Assembly: GCF_014648315.1 (NCBI RefSeq)
Contig: NZ_BMQW01000007.1
Coordinates: forward strand, 62,001-126,000
Reading direction: 5' to 3'
DNA length: 64,000 bases
From: Shewanella ulleungensis
GTDB taxonomy: Bacteria; Pseudomonadota; Gammaproteobacteria; Enterobacterales; Shewanellaceae
Shown here piece by piece: positions 8,257 to 16,542 of this stretch. The notes below the pieces were generated by a model. The model saw only the letters and a program-made list of their open reading frames with translations. It made no database searches and was not told the origin of the DNA. The translations under genes were made by a program, and so were the position numbers. Position 1 is the first letter of the stretch, and every line of letters starts with the position of its first letter.

Positions 8257-9249
8257 ATGGACACTGAAATAGAGTTGAAACTCTTCATTCAACAACAAGA
8301 TCATGATTTATTAAAAAAAATATTGAATGAACTACCTCATTCATCTCCCCAAGGGTCAAAAAAACTGTCTAATGGATATTTTGATACAACAGATTTACAA
8401 CTGCGTCGTTGGGATATGGGGTTACGTGTAAGAGGCTTTGATGATCAACTCGAACAGACCATAAAAACAGCAGGTAGTGTTGTAGGAGGCATCCATTCAC
8501 GTCCAGAATATAATGTCAGAATTATTCAAAAAGTGCCGGACCTATCACTTTTCCCGCATAAAATTTGGCCAGACGAACAAAATATAGCCGCTATCAATTC
8601 TGCACTTGAATGTATCTTTGAAACAAACTTCAACCGTCAAACATGGCACATTAATGTTGATGGCAGTATCGTTGAAGTTGCTTTAGATATTGGTGAAATT
8701 ATTGCAAATGGCAAAATTGAACCAATTTGCGAACTGGAGTTTGAATTACTCTCTGGGCATGCTTCAGCGTTGTTACCACTCGCCATTGCTGTTGCCCAAT
8801 CCGTGCCTCTTCGTCTAGGTAAAGCCAGTAAGGCGCAGCGCGGTTATCAACTAGCCGGAAAATCCAAACCCGTCGAGACAACGCCTTTAGACGATATTCA
8901 ACTAGCCTCAAACGACAGTAATACCCACTCAGTTCAAGCCCTTGCAATGGGATTGGAACGATGGCAATTAATTGAACAACGTTTAGCGGTTACCTCAAAA
9001 GAACAACAAGCTTTATTATGGATACAGTTAATTGAATGTATTGAGTTTCTCAAGCGCACAATGTCATTATATGTAGAGGAAAGTCACCCGCTACATACAT
9101 TATTTACTCATCTCATAAAGTCGTTATCACAAGATAAAAGCACTATGGATACAAGACCGATTGAACAACTTTCACTCTTGTGGCGACAGCCGCAATACGG
9201 ACAATTACAATTGGCATTAGTTGATAAATTAATGAAGTTACAAAAATAA
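8257..9249 (+). CDS. CYTH-domain inorganic triphosphatase (YgiF-like), short form
   Basis: 330 residues. The N-terminal EIELKL (E4-x-E6-x-K8) is the ExExK signature of CYTH phosphohydrolases; further charged strands of the tunnel follow (LRRWDMGLRVRGF, EQTIKTAGSVVGG, CELEFELL) to residue ~205. E. coli YgiF hydrolyses inorganic triphosphate and carries a full C-terminal CHAD domain (433 residues). Here only about 110 helical residues follow, without an obvious CHAD histidine pattern, so the CHAD part looks reduced. It is divergent from the DUF47-pit operon, which fits a role in phosphate metabolism, though that link is inference. Confidence 0.88.
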   Translation: MDTEIELKLFIQQQDHDLLKKILNELPHSSPQGSKKLSNGYFDTTDLQLRRWDMGLRVRGFDDQLEQTIKTAGSVVGGIHSRPEYNVRIIQKVPDLSLFPHKIWPDEQNIAAINSALECIFETNFNRQTWHINVDGSIVEVALDIGEIIANGKIEPICELEFELLSGHASALLPLAIAVAQSVPLRLGKASKAQRGYQLAGKSKPVETTPLDDIQLASNDSNTHSVQALAMGLERWQLIEQRLAVTSKEQQALLWIQLIECIEFLKRTMSLYVEESHPLHTLFTHLIKSLSQDKSTMDTRPIEQLSLLWRQPQYGQLQLALVDKLMKLQK

Positions 9250-9271
9250 AATGTCACGCTAAATCATGATA

Positions 9272-9301
9272 AAAAACAGGAAGGCACGCCTTCCTGTTTT
9301 T
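9272..9301. terminator. Bidirectional terminator between ygiF-like gene and katA
   Basis: Stem AAAAACAGGAAGG (9272-9284) / CCTTCCTGTTTTT (9289-9301) with a four-base loop. It has A/T runs on both sides and lies between two convergent genes. Confidence 0.9.
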
Positions 9302-9338
9302 ATTAGTATTATATAAAATCTACTACCGTAGACTGATG

Positions 9339-10796
9339 TTAACTTAAAGCCTGTTTAACTCGTAATCCATAATCCGCATCTGCTTGGGTGAAATGGTCAA
9401 CCATGGTTTGTTGAACCGCTAACGTTGTTTGACGTAATGAACCTGCAATAGTGTCAACTAAACGCACTTTCTCTTCTTCACTGAATAGTCGATATAAGTT
9501 ACCTGCTTGGGTAAAGTCGTCTTGGTTATAACGACTATATCGTGCAGCTTCCCCGTCTAAACGTAATGGTGGTTCGGCAAAATCAACCACTTCATTTAAT
9601 GGCGCTTGAGTATTAGGCCCATAATTCACACTCGCGTCACCACCAGTTTGACTCCCTTGATAAGGGCACTGTGTCCCCGCCATAGCACCAGCACGTTGAT
9701 GATGATTTGCTTTGGCTGCATGTGGGCAATTAACCGGCAACTGATTGTAGTTAGTACCAATGCGGTATCGTTGAGCATCAGCATACGAAAATAATCTCGC
9801 CTGCAACATTTTGTCTGGCGATGCCCCTACTCCTGGCACTAAGTTACTTGGTGCTAATGCCACCTGCTCTACTTCAGCAAAATAGTTTTGCGGTAAACGA
9901 TTTAGCTCAAGTACACCCACTTCAATGAGTGGATAGTCGCTGTGCGGCCACACTTTAGTTAAATCAAACGGGTTGATGGCATAGGTGTTTGCATCGGCCT
10001 CTGGCATAATTTGTACGTTGACGGTCCAACGTGGGAAGTTAGCATCGTTAATGGCCACCATCATGTCGCGCTGTGATGAATCAGGATCAATCCCTTTTAA
10101 GATATCCGCTTGCTCACCCGTTAAGTTCACCACACCTTGTTGCGACTTAAAGTGAAACTTAACCCAAAAACGTTCGCCTTTGGCATTCCAGAACGAAAAT
10201 GTATGCGAACCATAACCGTGCATTTGACGATAGTTAGCCGGGATACCACGGTCTGACATCAAAATAGTCACTTGGTGCATCGACTCTGGATTTAACGCCC
10301 AAAAGTCCCACATGGCTTGTGGATCTTTTAAATTGGTTTGTGGGTGGCGTTTTTGAGTATGGATAAAATCAGGAAACTTAATACCATCACGAATAAAAAA
10401 CGTTGGGGTGTTATTGCCAACAATATCGTGATTACCACGTGCGGTATAAAAACGTAATCCAAATCCGCGTGGATCGCGCTCAGCATCAGCCGACCCCATT
10501 TCACCGCCTACTGTCGAGAAACGGACAAATGTTTCAGTCTGCTTACCGACACCGTTAAAATGGTCGGCAATAGTATATTCGCTTAAATCTTTGGTTAAAG
10601 TAAATGTGCCGTATACACCGGTCCCTTTTGCATGCACAACACGCTCAGGAATACGTTCGCGGTTAAAGTGGGCAAGCTTTTCAATTAAATGCCAATCTTG
10701 TAAAAGTAGCGGCCCACGCTCACCAGCCGACAAAGAGTTTTGATCGTCTGCTACTGGAGCACCATTTTGACTTGTTAAATAGTTAGCTTGATTCAT
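9339..10796 (-). CDS. katA: Monofunctional heme catalase
   Basis: 485 residues, the size of small-subunit clade 3 catalases; it disproportionates hydrogen peroxide. The catalytic His (H55) lies in RVVHAKGTGVYGTF, the active-site Asn in DIVGNNTPTFFIRD (N127/128), and the proximal heme Tyr in RLFSYADAQRYRIG. No signal peptide, so it is cytoplasmic. The ATG is preceded by TAGGAG; the TAG of that motif is the stop codon of a 16-codon upstream ORF, suggesting coupled translation. The symbol katA versus katB cannot be settled from sequence alone. Confidence 0.95.
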   Translation of the reverse strand: MNQANYLTSQNGAPVADDQNSLSAGERGPLLLQDWHLIEKLAHFNRERIPERVVHAKGTGVYGTFTLTKDLSEYTIADHFNGVGKQTETFVRFSTVGGEMGSADAERDPRGFGLRFYTARGNHDIVGNNTPTFFIRDGIKFPDFIHTQKRHPQTNLKDPQAMWDFWALNPESMHQVTILMSDRGIPANYRQMHGYGSHTFSFWNAKGERFWVKFHFKSQQGVVNLTGEQADILKGIDPDSSQRDMMVAINDANFPRWTVNVQIMPEADANTYAINPFDLTKVWPHSDYPLIEVGVLELNRLPQNYFAEVEQVALAPSNLVPGVGASPDKMLQARLFSYADAQRYRIGTNYNQLPVNCPHAAKANHHQRAGAMAGTQCPYQGSQTGGDASVNYGPNTQAPLNEVVDFAEPPLRLDGEAARYSRYNQDDFTQAGNLYRLFSEEEKVRLVDTIAGSLRQTTLAVQQTMVDHFTQADADYGLRVKQALS

Positions 10797-10805
10797 GTTT
10801 TGCTC

Positions 10806-10856
10806 CTATGCGTGGTCTGTTAGCCACTGCTCAATTATGTCGTAAACTGTTGCCAT
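10806..10856 (-). CDS. 16-residue upstream ORF of katA
   Basis: Encodes MATVYDIIEQWLTDHA. An AAGGA ribosome binding site lies 8 bases before its ATG, and its stop TAG is part of TAGGAG, the katA ribosome binding site, so ribosomes ending here would sit on the katA start. It could be a leader peptide or a small amphipathic protein. Evidence is the paired signals and spacing only; no homologue is known to me. Confidence 0.45.
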   Translation of the reverse strand: MATVYDIIEQWLTDHA

Positions 10857-10932
10857 GATGATTTTCCTTACTCAACTCATCAATCGATGGAGTGATAATA
10901 TAACCCCGTAGCAATTAGTTAAAACGATTAAA

Positions 10933-10968
10933 ATAGATAGCCTCAATCGATTTAAAAGCATAGATAGC
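10933..10968. promoter_or_regulatory. Direct repeat ATAGATAGC in katA upstream region
   Basis: ATAGATAGC occurs at 10933-10941 and again at 10960-10968, exactly 27 bp apart, about 75-110 bp upstream of the small ORF before katA. The ATAG elements recall OxyR half-sites, but the spacing does not fit the OxyR consensus. It is probably part of the katA control region; the factor is unknown. Confidence 0.35.
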
Positions 10969-11027
10969 AATGTTGACATTGAAAAAAACGATTAAGAAGT
11001 CATGATGTGTATATTGCGGGCAATAAA

Positions 11028-11053
11028 AAAGCCAAAATCTGCATTTTGGCTTT
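11028..11053 (-). terminator. Terminator of the small membrane protein gene
   Basis: Stem AAAGCCAAAAT (11028-11038) / ATTTTGGCTTT (11043-11053) with a four-base loop and TTTTTTATTG following on the minus strand, 25 bp past the stop at 11078. Confidence 0.87.
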
Positions 11054-11077
11054 ATCAAACGAATATGTCGTTATTGT

Positions 11078-11320
11078 TTACTGATTGGTTGAGGCCGGTT
11101 CACGATATAACTTAACGAGGTAGTAAACATCAATGAGTACAATAAAAAAATTGACTAGTGCCACGGGGATAGCGTCAATCGCTAAACCATAAGCGACAAA
11201 TAAAGCTGCACCAATCAAATTCCACCAGCGTAGCTTTTTAATGTCAGACATCATCAATGAAATGGCGACCACAACAGAAGCTAAGTAACCGACCCATTCC
11301 CAGATATTAATACTGTCCAT
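11078..11320 (-). CDS. Small three-helix inner-membrane protein (YgjV/SemiSWEET-like)
   Basis: 80 residues, three hydrophobic segments (WVGYLASVVVAISLMM, WWNLIGAALFVAYGLAI, IPVALVNFFIVLIDVYYLV). The pattern of a polar break followed by KKLRWWNLIGA and AIPVALVNFF resembles small YgjV-type membrane proteins with a SemiSWEET-like three-helix unit. No substrate can be assigned. AAGGATAATTC precedes the ATG as ribosome binding site, and a clear terminator follows. Confidence 0.8.
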   Translation of the reverse strand: MDSINIWEWVGYLASVVVAISLMMSDIKKLRWWNLIGAALFVAYGLAIDAIPVALVNFFIVLIDVYYLVKLYREPASTNQ

Positions 11321-11506
11321 GAATTATCCTTATAAAAGAGGTGATTATCACATTGGTAGGCCATTAAATTCATTGAAAGCGCTACATTCGTGATAGCTAA
11401 TCAAGTAAAACACCTTGTAGCAATACTATAAAACCTATCAGACTAAAACTTTGATCTACAGTTGATTTTGCTAAAGTATAATGACGTTATTAACGTCTTA
11501 TGTCGT

Positions 11507-11944
11507 TTATCTCTCAACTACGGCAGCTGTCATGCGTGAAATACAACATAGCTCACCCGCACTATTACGAATTAAGATTTCCCAAACCGAACTGCGTTTG
11601 CCTAAATGCACAGGTTTAGCTGTGGCTGTTAGTTCGCCATTGCGTGACGCCTTTAAATGGTTAGCGTTAATCTCCTGGCCGACACAATAATAACGCGTAA
11701 AGTCGACCACAAAGTTTGCTGCATAACTGGCAACAGTCTCAGCTAACGCTACATTTGCGCCACCATGTACGATCCCCAACGGATTATGCACAGATGGATT
11801 TGCTGGCATCGTCGCCACCATATAATCATCACCAATTTCAGTAATTTTAATGCCTAATGTTTGCATTAATGTGCCTTTTCCCTGCATCCCAGCATCTAAA
11901 CGAGCACAATCCTCAAGGGTAACGTTGCTAAACCAAATACTCAT
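11507..11944 (-). CDS. Hotdog-fold acyl-CoA thioesterase (EntH/MenI type)
   Basis: 145 residues, one hotdog domain of the PaaI family. The catalytic region HGGANVALAET contains H60 and the catalytic Glu E69. Relatives hydrolyse aryl- or acyl-CoA thioesters: EntH (proofreading in enterobactin synthesis) and MenI (1,4-dihydroxy-2-naphthoyl-CoA in menaquinone synthesis). No enterobactin genes are near, and Shewanella relies on menaquinone, so a MenI-like role is possible but unproven. Monocistronic by context. Confidence 0.88.
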   Translation of the reverse strand: MSIWFSNVTLEDCARLDAGMQGKGTLMQTLGIKITEIGDDYMVATMPANPSVHNPLGIVHGGANVALAETVASYAANFVVDFTRYYCVGQEINANHLKASRNGELTATAKPVHLGKRSSVWEILIRNSAGELCCISRMTAAVVER

Positions 11945-12072
11945 AATTACAGTCCATTTTTATTGTTATCAATTTATTCGACTTTCAAAGTCGACTTGTT
12001 CATTTTACTTTTGTTTTTTTACTCTGACACTTACGTATAAATAATTCAAAGAAAAACAAACAAAATACAAAA

Positions 12073-12090
12073 AAGGAGCCGAAGCTCCTT
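12073..12090 (-). terminator. Terminator of the LuxR-type regulator gene
   Basis: Stem AAGGAGC / GCTCCTT with loop CGAA (TTCG on the transcribed strand), followed on the minus strand by TTTTTTGTATTTTG. It lies 26 bp past the stop. Confidence 0.87.
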
Positions 12091-12115
12091 AATGTCAGTC
12101 AATGTTACAATTCAT

Positions 12116-12784
12116 TTAGCTCACTAATTCACAATGGCTTTGATAGGTTTGGGCCCATCGAAGTAATTCGACACGGTTACGAGACTCTGTCTTTCTAAAA
12201 ATAGATGACACATGTGCCTTTACCGTATGCTCGCTTATACATAACCGCTGAGCGATTTCTTTATTACGCGCACCACTAGAAACCAATTGAATAATCGTTC
12301 GCTCACGATTAGTGAGTCGCTGCATCATGGCTTCGGTTTCTTCTGGCAATTCTGTATTGGTGTCGAGCTGCTTTACAAGGCGTCTAAATATTTTACTAAT
12401 CAGTGGTCTGTCGTACCACAATTCATCAGACACCATTTTTCTTAGGCCAGTTAACATCAAGTCCATACGCTGGTCGCTATACAATAACCCGCGCACACCC
12501 AGTAATAATGCAGACTCTTGGTCTAATGACCCGCGTTCGACTTGATATAATGCAACAGGAACATGATTAACTAAACGCGATACTAGTAAAGGAATACCTT
12601 TTGCGTCTAGTGCTGCACCTTTTTGTGAAATGAGATAAAAGTTATTGGCATTTTTATCAAGTTCAAGCTCGGCCGCATGCTTGACAATACGGGTTTTCAA
12701 GCCGATTGATTCAGCTAGAATAGCTAAATGGCATGGTGCGGCGATTTGATGTAAAAACACCAACTCATCGATATTAGAACTCAT
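12116..12784 (-). CDS. LuxR-family regulator of the CsgD/VpsT type
   Basis: 222 residues from the ATG at 12784, which has AGGGAG 8 bases upstream; the open frame runs 31 codons further but without such a site. The N-terminal ~140 residues form a receiver-like domain lacking the usual Asp phosphorylation pocket. The C-terminus (157-211) is a LuxR/GerE helix-turn-helix (LTNRERTIIQLVSSG, NKEIAQRLCISEHTVKAHVSSIFRK). VpsT-type regulators bind cyclic di-GMP through a W[FLM][TS]R motif; at the equivalent place this protein has WYDR (123-126), so ligand binding is uncertain. Likely role: control of matrix, curli or motility genes. Two palindromes lie upstream. Confidence 0.85.
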   Translation of the reverse strand: MSSNIDELVFLHQIAAPCHLAILAESIGLKTRIVKHAAELELDKNANNFYLISQKGAALDAKGIPLLVSRLVNHVPVALYQVERGSLDQESALLLGVRGLLYSDQRMDLMLTGLRKMVSDELWYDRPLISKIFRRLVKQLDTNTELPEETEAMMQRLTNRERTIIQLVSSGARNKEIAQRLCISEHTVKAHVSSIFRKTESRNRVELLRWAQTYQSHCELVS

Positions 12785-12916
12785 CACTCTTCTCCCTGAA
12801 AAGCTAATTTTGCTCATGAATACTTGAGCACATCCTAAGCGACATTCTATACGTAAAAGAAACACGTTGACTAGCATTAAGCTTTAGGAAAGCAAACAAT
12901 CTGTATTACACTTAAT

Positions 12917-12940
12917 ACTTTAGAGTAATAACCCTAAAGT
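12917..12940. promoter_or_regulatory. 24-bp imperfect dyad upstream of the LuxR-type gene
   Basis: ACTTTAG at 12917-12923 and CTAAAGT at 12934-12940 are exact inverse complements. Across the full 24 bp, 10 of 12 base pairs are symmetric. It lies about 130 bp upstream of the regulator start, which suits an operator, possibly for autoregulation. Confidence 0.45.
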
Positions 12941-12960
12941 GTTCATCACAATAGTTAAGC

Positions 12961-12982
12961 AGCTTATGGGCCCCCATAAGCT
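12961..12982. repeat. 22-bp perfect inverted repeat
   Basis: AGCTTATGGG (12961-12970) and CCCATAAGCT (12973-12982) are exact inverse complements separated by two bases. The remainder of the 12785-13197 gap is AT-rich and has no ORF I can support. The site could be an operator, or an RNA hairpin after the upstream yjdF-like gene, but it lacks a T-run on either strand. Confidence 0.5.
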
Positions 12983-13197
12983 TAGTTAGATTAACATTAC
13001 CAACTGAAGCTCAATTGTAAAAGCTCTTGTGATATAAGTTAATAATAGCCAATTTTTGCTAGTACAGAGGACTATTATGTCAATCTAAAGTATTAATAGG
13101 CCATTAGACTGACAATCGTTATCCTTTTACACTACTAAAGGCTCAAATTAGCAGCCGTTATGTTGCAATAACTGCAACTAACTTTCGATAAATTAAA

Positions 13198-13818
13198 TCA
13201 AGTGACGGGTTGGCTTTGCGTCATAATGTGCTTAATTTGTTTATTGTGCAGTGGTGTCAAAACTAACAACGCTACAATGCCACCGATTAAAGCTAAAAAC
13301 ATATCCGACTGCGTGTCCCACACATAACCTTGGGTACCCAAAAATGCTTCGGCATTTTCGCCTGTGGCTGCTGCGACCCACCACTCAATAAGTTCATAAA
13401 AAGCCGAAAATGCTAATACAAAACAGACCGCTAAAAACTGACACCATGCGCCAATTTGCATTACCTGATTACGAATAAATATCTCACGAGCTAAAATAAC
13501 CGGAATAAAACCTTGGGCGAAGTGACCCACTTTATCGTAGTTGTTTCGCTCACTTCCCATAACCTGCGCTAGCCAGTCAAACCAAGGTACTTCTGCGTAA
13601 GTAAATCTTGCGCCAACCAGTAACACGCAACAATGAACCAAAATGAGTCCATAAGCTAAAGACGTTAGCGGAAAACGTTTACGACTAAAAAATAGAATGG
13701 GTAAGGCAATTAAAGCCGGGATGGCTTCTAGCCACCATGTAAACATATCTTTGGGATCACTCACTGACCACAACAATACCAACAGGTAAATCGCTATCCA
13801 TATTACGCGCATTTTCAT
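13198..13818 (-). CDS. YjdF/DUF2238-family inner-membrane protein
   Basis: 206 residues with six or so hydrophobic segments. The diagnostic motifs are YDKVGHFAQGFIPVILAREI and FYELIEWWVAA, followed by GTQGYVWDTQSDMFLALIGG; conserved His, Glu and Asp residues inside the membrane region characterise the DUF2238 (YjdF) family. Function is unknown. The gene stands alone between the serA promoter region and a 413-bp gap. Confidence 0.85.
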   Translation of the reverse strand: MKMRVIWIAIYLLVLLWSVSDPKDMFTWWLEAIPALIALPILFFSRKRFPLTSLAYGLILVHCCVLLVGARFTYAEVPWFDWLAQVMGSERNNYDKVGHFAQGFIPVILAREIFIRNQVMQIGAWCQFLAVCFVLAFSAFYELIEWWVAAATGENAEAFLGTQGYVWDTQSDMFLALIGGIVALLVLTPLHNKQIKHIMTQSQPVT

Positions 13819-14019
13819 CCTAAATTCCTCATCTGCGATATTGTTCTAAATTTAAAATATTACTTTAGCCATCTAGCCCTCCACAAGCTCTAAAAAAAGT
13901 GCTACTTTGGCATTGCGTCGGAAGTCCGCATTTATATCACAACTATAAGTATATGCATTAACACTAATAGTCTATGAATTAGCATAAGCACCATTTAATG
14001 ATGAGAGGGTACCCATATC

Positions 14020-15249
14020 ATGGCGAAACACTCGCTTGACAAGGATAAAATTAAAATCCTGCTGTTGGAGGGCGTCCACCAAACTGCGGTTGATGTACTG
14101 GAACGTGCAGGTTATACCAATATTGAATATCACAAAGCCTCATTAGGCGAAGAGGCGTTACTCGCCTCCATTAAAGATGCTCATTTTGTTGGATTACGTT
14201 CGCGCACTCAACTCACAGCTGAAGTGTTACACCATGCAGAAAAGCTAGTCGCTATTGGCTGTTTTTGTATTGGCACTAACCAAGTCGACTTATCTACAGC
14301 TGAACAACTGGGTATTCCGGTTTTCAACGCACCGTTTTCCAATACGCGAAGCGTAGCCGAATTAGTCATTGGCGAAATTATTATGCTAATGCGTGGCATT
14401 CCACAACGTAATGCGCTTTCACACCGTGGTGGTTGGTTAAAGAGCGCTAACGGCAGTGTTGAAGTGCGCGGAAAAACCTTAGGTGTAATTGGTTATGGTC
14501 ATATTGGTACTCAACTGGGTATTTTGGCTGAAACCTTAGGTATGAGAGTGATTTTCTTTGATATCGAAGATAAATTACCACTAGGTAACGCGTCGCAAAT
14601 TCATTCAATGGACGAATTACTCGCCCAAGCTGATGTTGTGAGCTTACACGTACCAGAAACGCCTCAAACTAAGAATATGTTTGCTAAAGCTGAGTTTGCC
14701 AAAATGCGCCAGGGCAGTTTCTTTATTAATGCTTCACGCGGAACCGTCGTTGAAATTGACGATCTTGCTCAAGCATTAACTTCAGAACATTTAGCGGGGG
14801 CGGCAATTGATGTATTCCCTGTTGAGCCAAAATCAAATGACGATGAATTTGTGTCGCCATTACGTGGCTTAGACAATGTATTACTTACACCGCATATTGG
14901 TGGTAGTACAGCTGAAGCCCAGGAAAACATTGGTATTGAAGTGGCGGGTAAATTAGTTAAATACTCAGATAACGGTTCTACCCTATCTGCGGTTAACTTC
15001 CCTGAAGTATCACTTGCACAGCACCGTGGTACCTCGCGCTTATTGCATATTCACCAGAACCGTCCAGGTGTGTTGATTAAAATCAACCAAGCGTTTTCTG
15101 AAAAAGGCATCAACATTGCTGCCCAATACTTACAAACCACAGCTGAAATCGGTTACGTGGTAATGGAAGTCGATTCTGATCAAGCAGAAGAAGCATTAGT
15201 TGAACTGAAATCAATTGAAGGCACGATTCGTGCTCGAGTATTGTTTTAA
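14020..15249 (+). CDS. serA: D-3-phosphoglycerate dehydrogenase
   Basis: Catalyses the first committed step of serine synthesis, oxidising 3-phosphoglycerate with NAD. 409 residues, matching E. coli SerA. The Rossmann motif is GVIGYGHIGTQLG; the substrate and catalytic residues lie in GSFFINASRGTVVEIDDL and LLTPHIGGSTAEAQENIG (His of the catalytic triad). The C-terminal ~75 residues are an ACT domain (HQNRPGVLIKINQAF) that binds serine for feedback inhibition. Ribosome binding site GAGAGGG. A strong terminator follows. Confidence 0.97.
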   Translation: MAKHSLDKDKIKILLLEGVHQTAVDVLERAGYTNIEYHKASLGEEALLASIKDAHFVGLRSRTQLTAEVLHHAEKLVAIGCFCIGTNQVDLSTAEQLGIPVFNAPFSNTRSVAELVIGEIIMLMRGIPQRNALSHRGGWLKSANGSVEVRGKTLGVIGYGHIGTQLGILAETLGMRVIFFDIEDKLPLGNASQIHSMDELLAQADVVSLHVPETPQTKNMFAKAEFAKMRQGSFFINASRGTVVEIDDLAQALTSEHLAGAAIDVFPVEPKSNDDEFVSPLRGLDNVLLTPHIGGSTAEAQENIGIEVAGKLVKYSDNGSTLSAVNFPEVSLAQHRGTSRLLHIHQNRPGVLIKINQAFSEKGINIAAQYLQTTAEIGYVVMEVDSDQAEEALVELKSIEGTIRARVLF

Positions 15250-15286
15250 CCTGACGACAAATTAACTGGGGTTAATTATGTTGTTC

Positions 15287-15318
15287 AAAAAGCTACCTTG
15301 TCCATAAGGTAGCTTTTT
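15287..15318 (+). terminator. Terminator of serA
   Basis: Stem AAAAAGCTACCTT (15287-15299) / AAGGTAGCTTTTT (15306-15318) with a six-base loop and a seven-T run, 38 bp past the stop. Confidence 0.92.
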
Positions 15319-15410
15319 TTATTGGCTTTAAGCCTTAGCCCTCTGTTGAGTATGGTATTAATCCGTTACACTTCAAAACATATCGTCTTATTCTTTCGTT
15401 AGGGATCGTT

Positions 15411-16373
15411 ATGACCATTTCAGCAAGCCAACCAGATTGGGACTTCATTACCACCTCTCCAGCATTAATGTTATCAAGTTTGTCTCACATGGGATTAATC
15501 GAGGTAACTGGCGAACAGGGCCGTAGCTTTATTCATGGCCAAGTGACAACCGACATAACCTCACTAACCGCTGACAAATGGAAATGGGGTGCTCACTGCG
15601 ATCCTAAAGGCAAAATGCTCGCTAGCTTCCGTACCTTTGCCATTGCAGACAGTTTGTTTATGCTCATGCCAACATCGACCCTTGAACTTGATTTACCGCA
15701 ACTAAAAAAGTATGCGGTATTCAGTAAAGCAGAACTCACCGATGTCAGCAGCCAATACCAAAAGATTGGCGTTGCAGGCAGCGAAGCACAGGCGTTTATT
15801 ACTCAGCAGTTTGGCGATATCACAGCAGCGTTAACCTTGGTTGACGGCGGCGCAGTTCTGCGTGATGGCGAACGTTTCATTGTGATTATTACTGACGAAA
15901 AAGCGACAGCGTTAATCAATGCGTCACAGCAAACTTTAGTTGATGCCAGCGCGTGGCAAGCATTAGAAATCAAAGCCGGTTACCCAAATATTGATGCCAG
16001 TCATTCAGGCCAGTACGTTGCCCAAATGTGTAACCTACAAGCCATCGATGGCATTAGCTTTAATAAAGGCTGTTACATGGGCCAAGAAACCATCGCCAGA
16101 ATGAAATATCGCGGTGGCAACAAACGCGCTCTGTATATTTTGTCAGGCACCACCAGCCAGACCATTACGACAGAAACCCAATTAGAAATCGCCTTAGAGG
16201 ATGGTTTCCGCCGTGGGGGTAATATTATTGAGTGTGTTCAACAAGGCGATAAAGTGCTTCTCACTGCCGTATTACCCAACGATACCGAAAATAGTGCGCA
16301 ACTGCGTATCGCTGACGATGAAAGCTCACAATTGACGATTATTGAATTACCTTATTCATTAGCCGATGCTTAA
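15411..16373 (+). CDS. ygfZ: Folate-binding Fe-S maintenance protein YgfZ
   Basis: 320 residues, related to the glycine-cleavage T protein. The family signature K-G-C-Y-x-G-Q-E is present (KGCYMGQETIARMKYRGG) with the essential Cys at 221. YgfZ binds folate and supports the activity of certain iron-sulfur enzymes, including MiaB in tRNA modification. It acts in the cytoplasm. Monocistronic: preceded by the serA terminator and followed by its own. Confidence 0.93.
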   Translation: MTISASQPDWDFITTSPALMLSSLSHMGLIEVTGEQGRSFIHGQVTTDITSLTADKWKWGAHCDPKGKMLASFRTFAIADSLFMLMPTSTLELDLPQLKKYAVFSKAELTDVSSQYQKIGVAGSEAQAFITQQFGDITAALTLVDGGAVLRDGERFIVIITDEKATALINASQQTLVDASAWQALEIKAGYPNIDASHSGQYVAQMCNLQAIDGISFNKGCYMGQETIARMKYRGGNKRALYILSGTTSQTITTETQLEIALEDGFRRGGNIIECVQQGDKVLLTAVLPNDTENSAQLRIADDESSQLTIIELPYSLADA

Positions 16374-16395
16374 TTAAATCATAGAGTTAATTATT

Positions 16396-16418
16396 AAAGC
16401 GAACCTTAGGTTCGCTTT
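16396..16418 (+). terminator. Terminator of ygfZ
   Basis: Stem AAAGCGAACC (16396-16405) / GGTTCGCTTT (16409-16418), three-base loop, then TTTATTTTTG. Confidence 0.9.
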
Positions 16419-16438
16419 TTTATTTTTGAACATTTACG

Positions 16439-16457
16439 CAATATATGGCGTATATTG
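16439..16457. promoter_or_regulatory. Inverted repeat in the ABC-exporter promoter region
   Basis: CAATATA (16439-16445) and TATATTG (16451-16457) are exact inverse complements with a five-base spacer. It lies 86 bp upstream of the ABC ATPase start, and is a possible operator for the three-gene exporter operon. The regulator is unknown. Confidence 0.35.
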
Positions 16458-16542
16458 TTGCTAATATGAATACGTTAACAAGCTGTTTTTATGGTTGTGT
16501 TAATGTGTCAGTTTGATTTAACTCAATCGTTATGGAGCGACT

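Noticed and set aside
10933..10980. OxyR operator upstream of katA
   Set aside because: ATAG elements are present but their spacing differs from the four-element OxyR consensus; kept only as an unexplained direct repeat.
13158..13174. Inverted repeat GTTGCA-N5-TGCAAC as terminator of the yjdF-like gene
   Set aside because: The stem is only six base pairs and no T-run follows on the minus strand.
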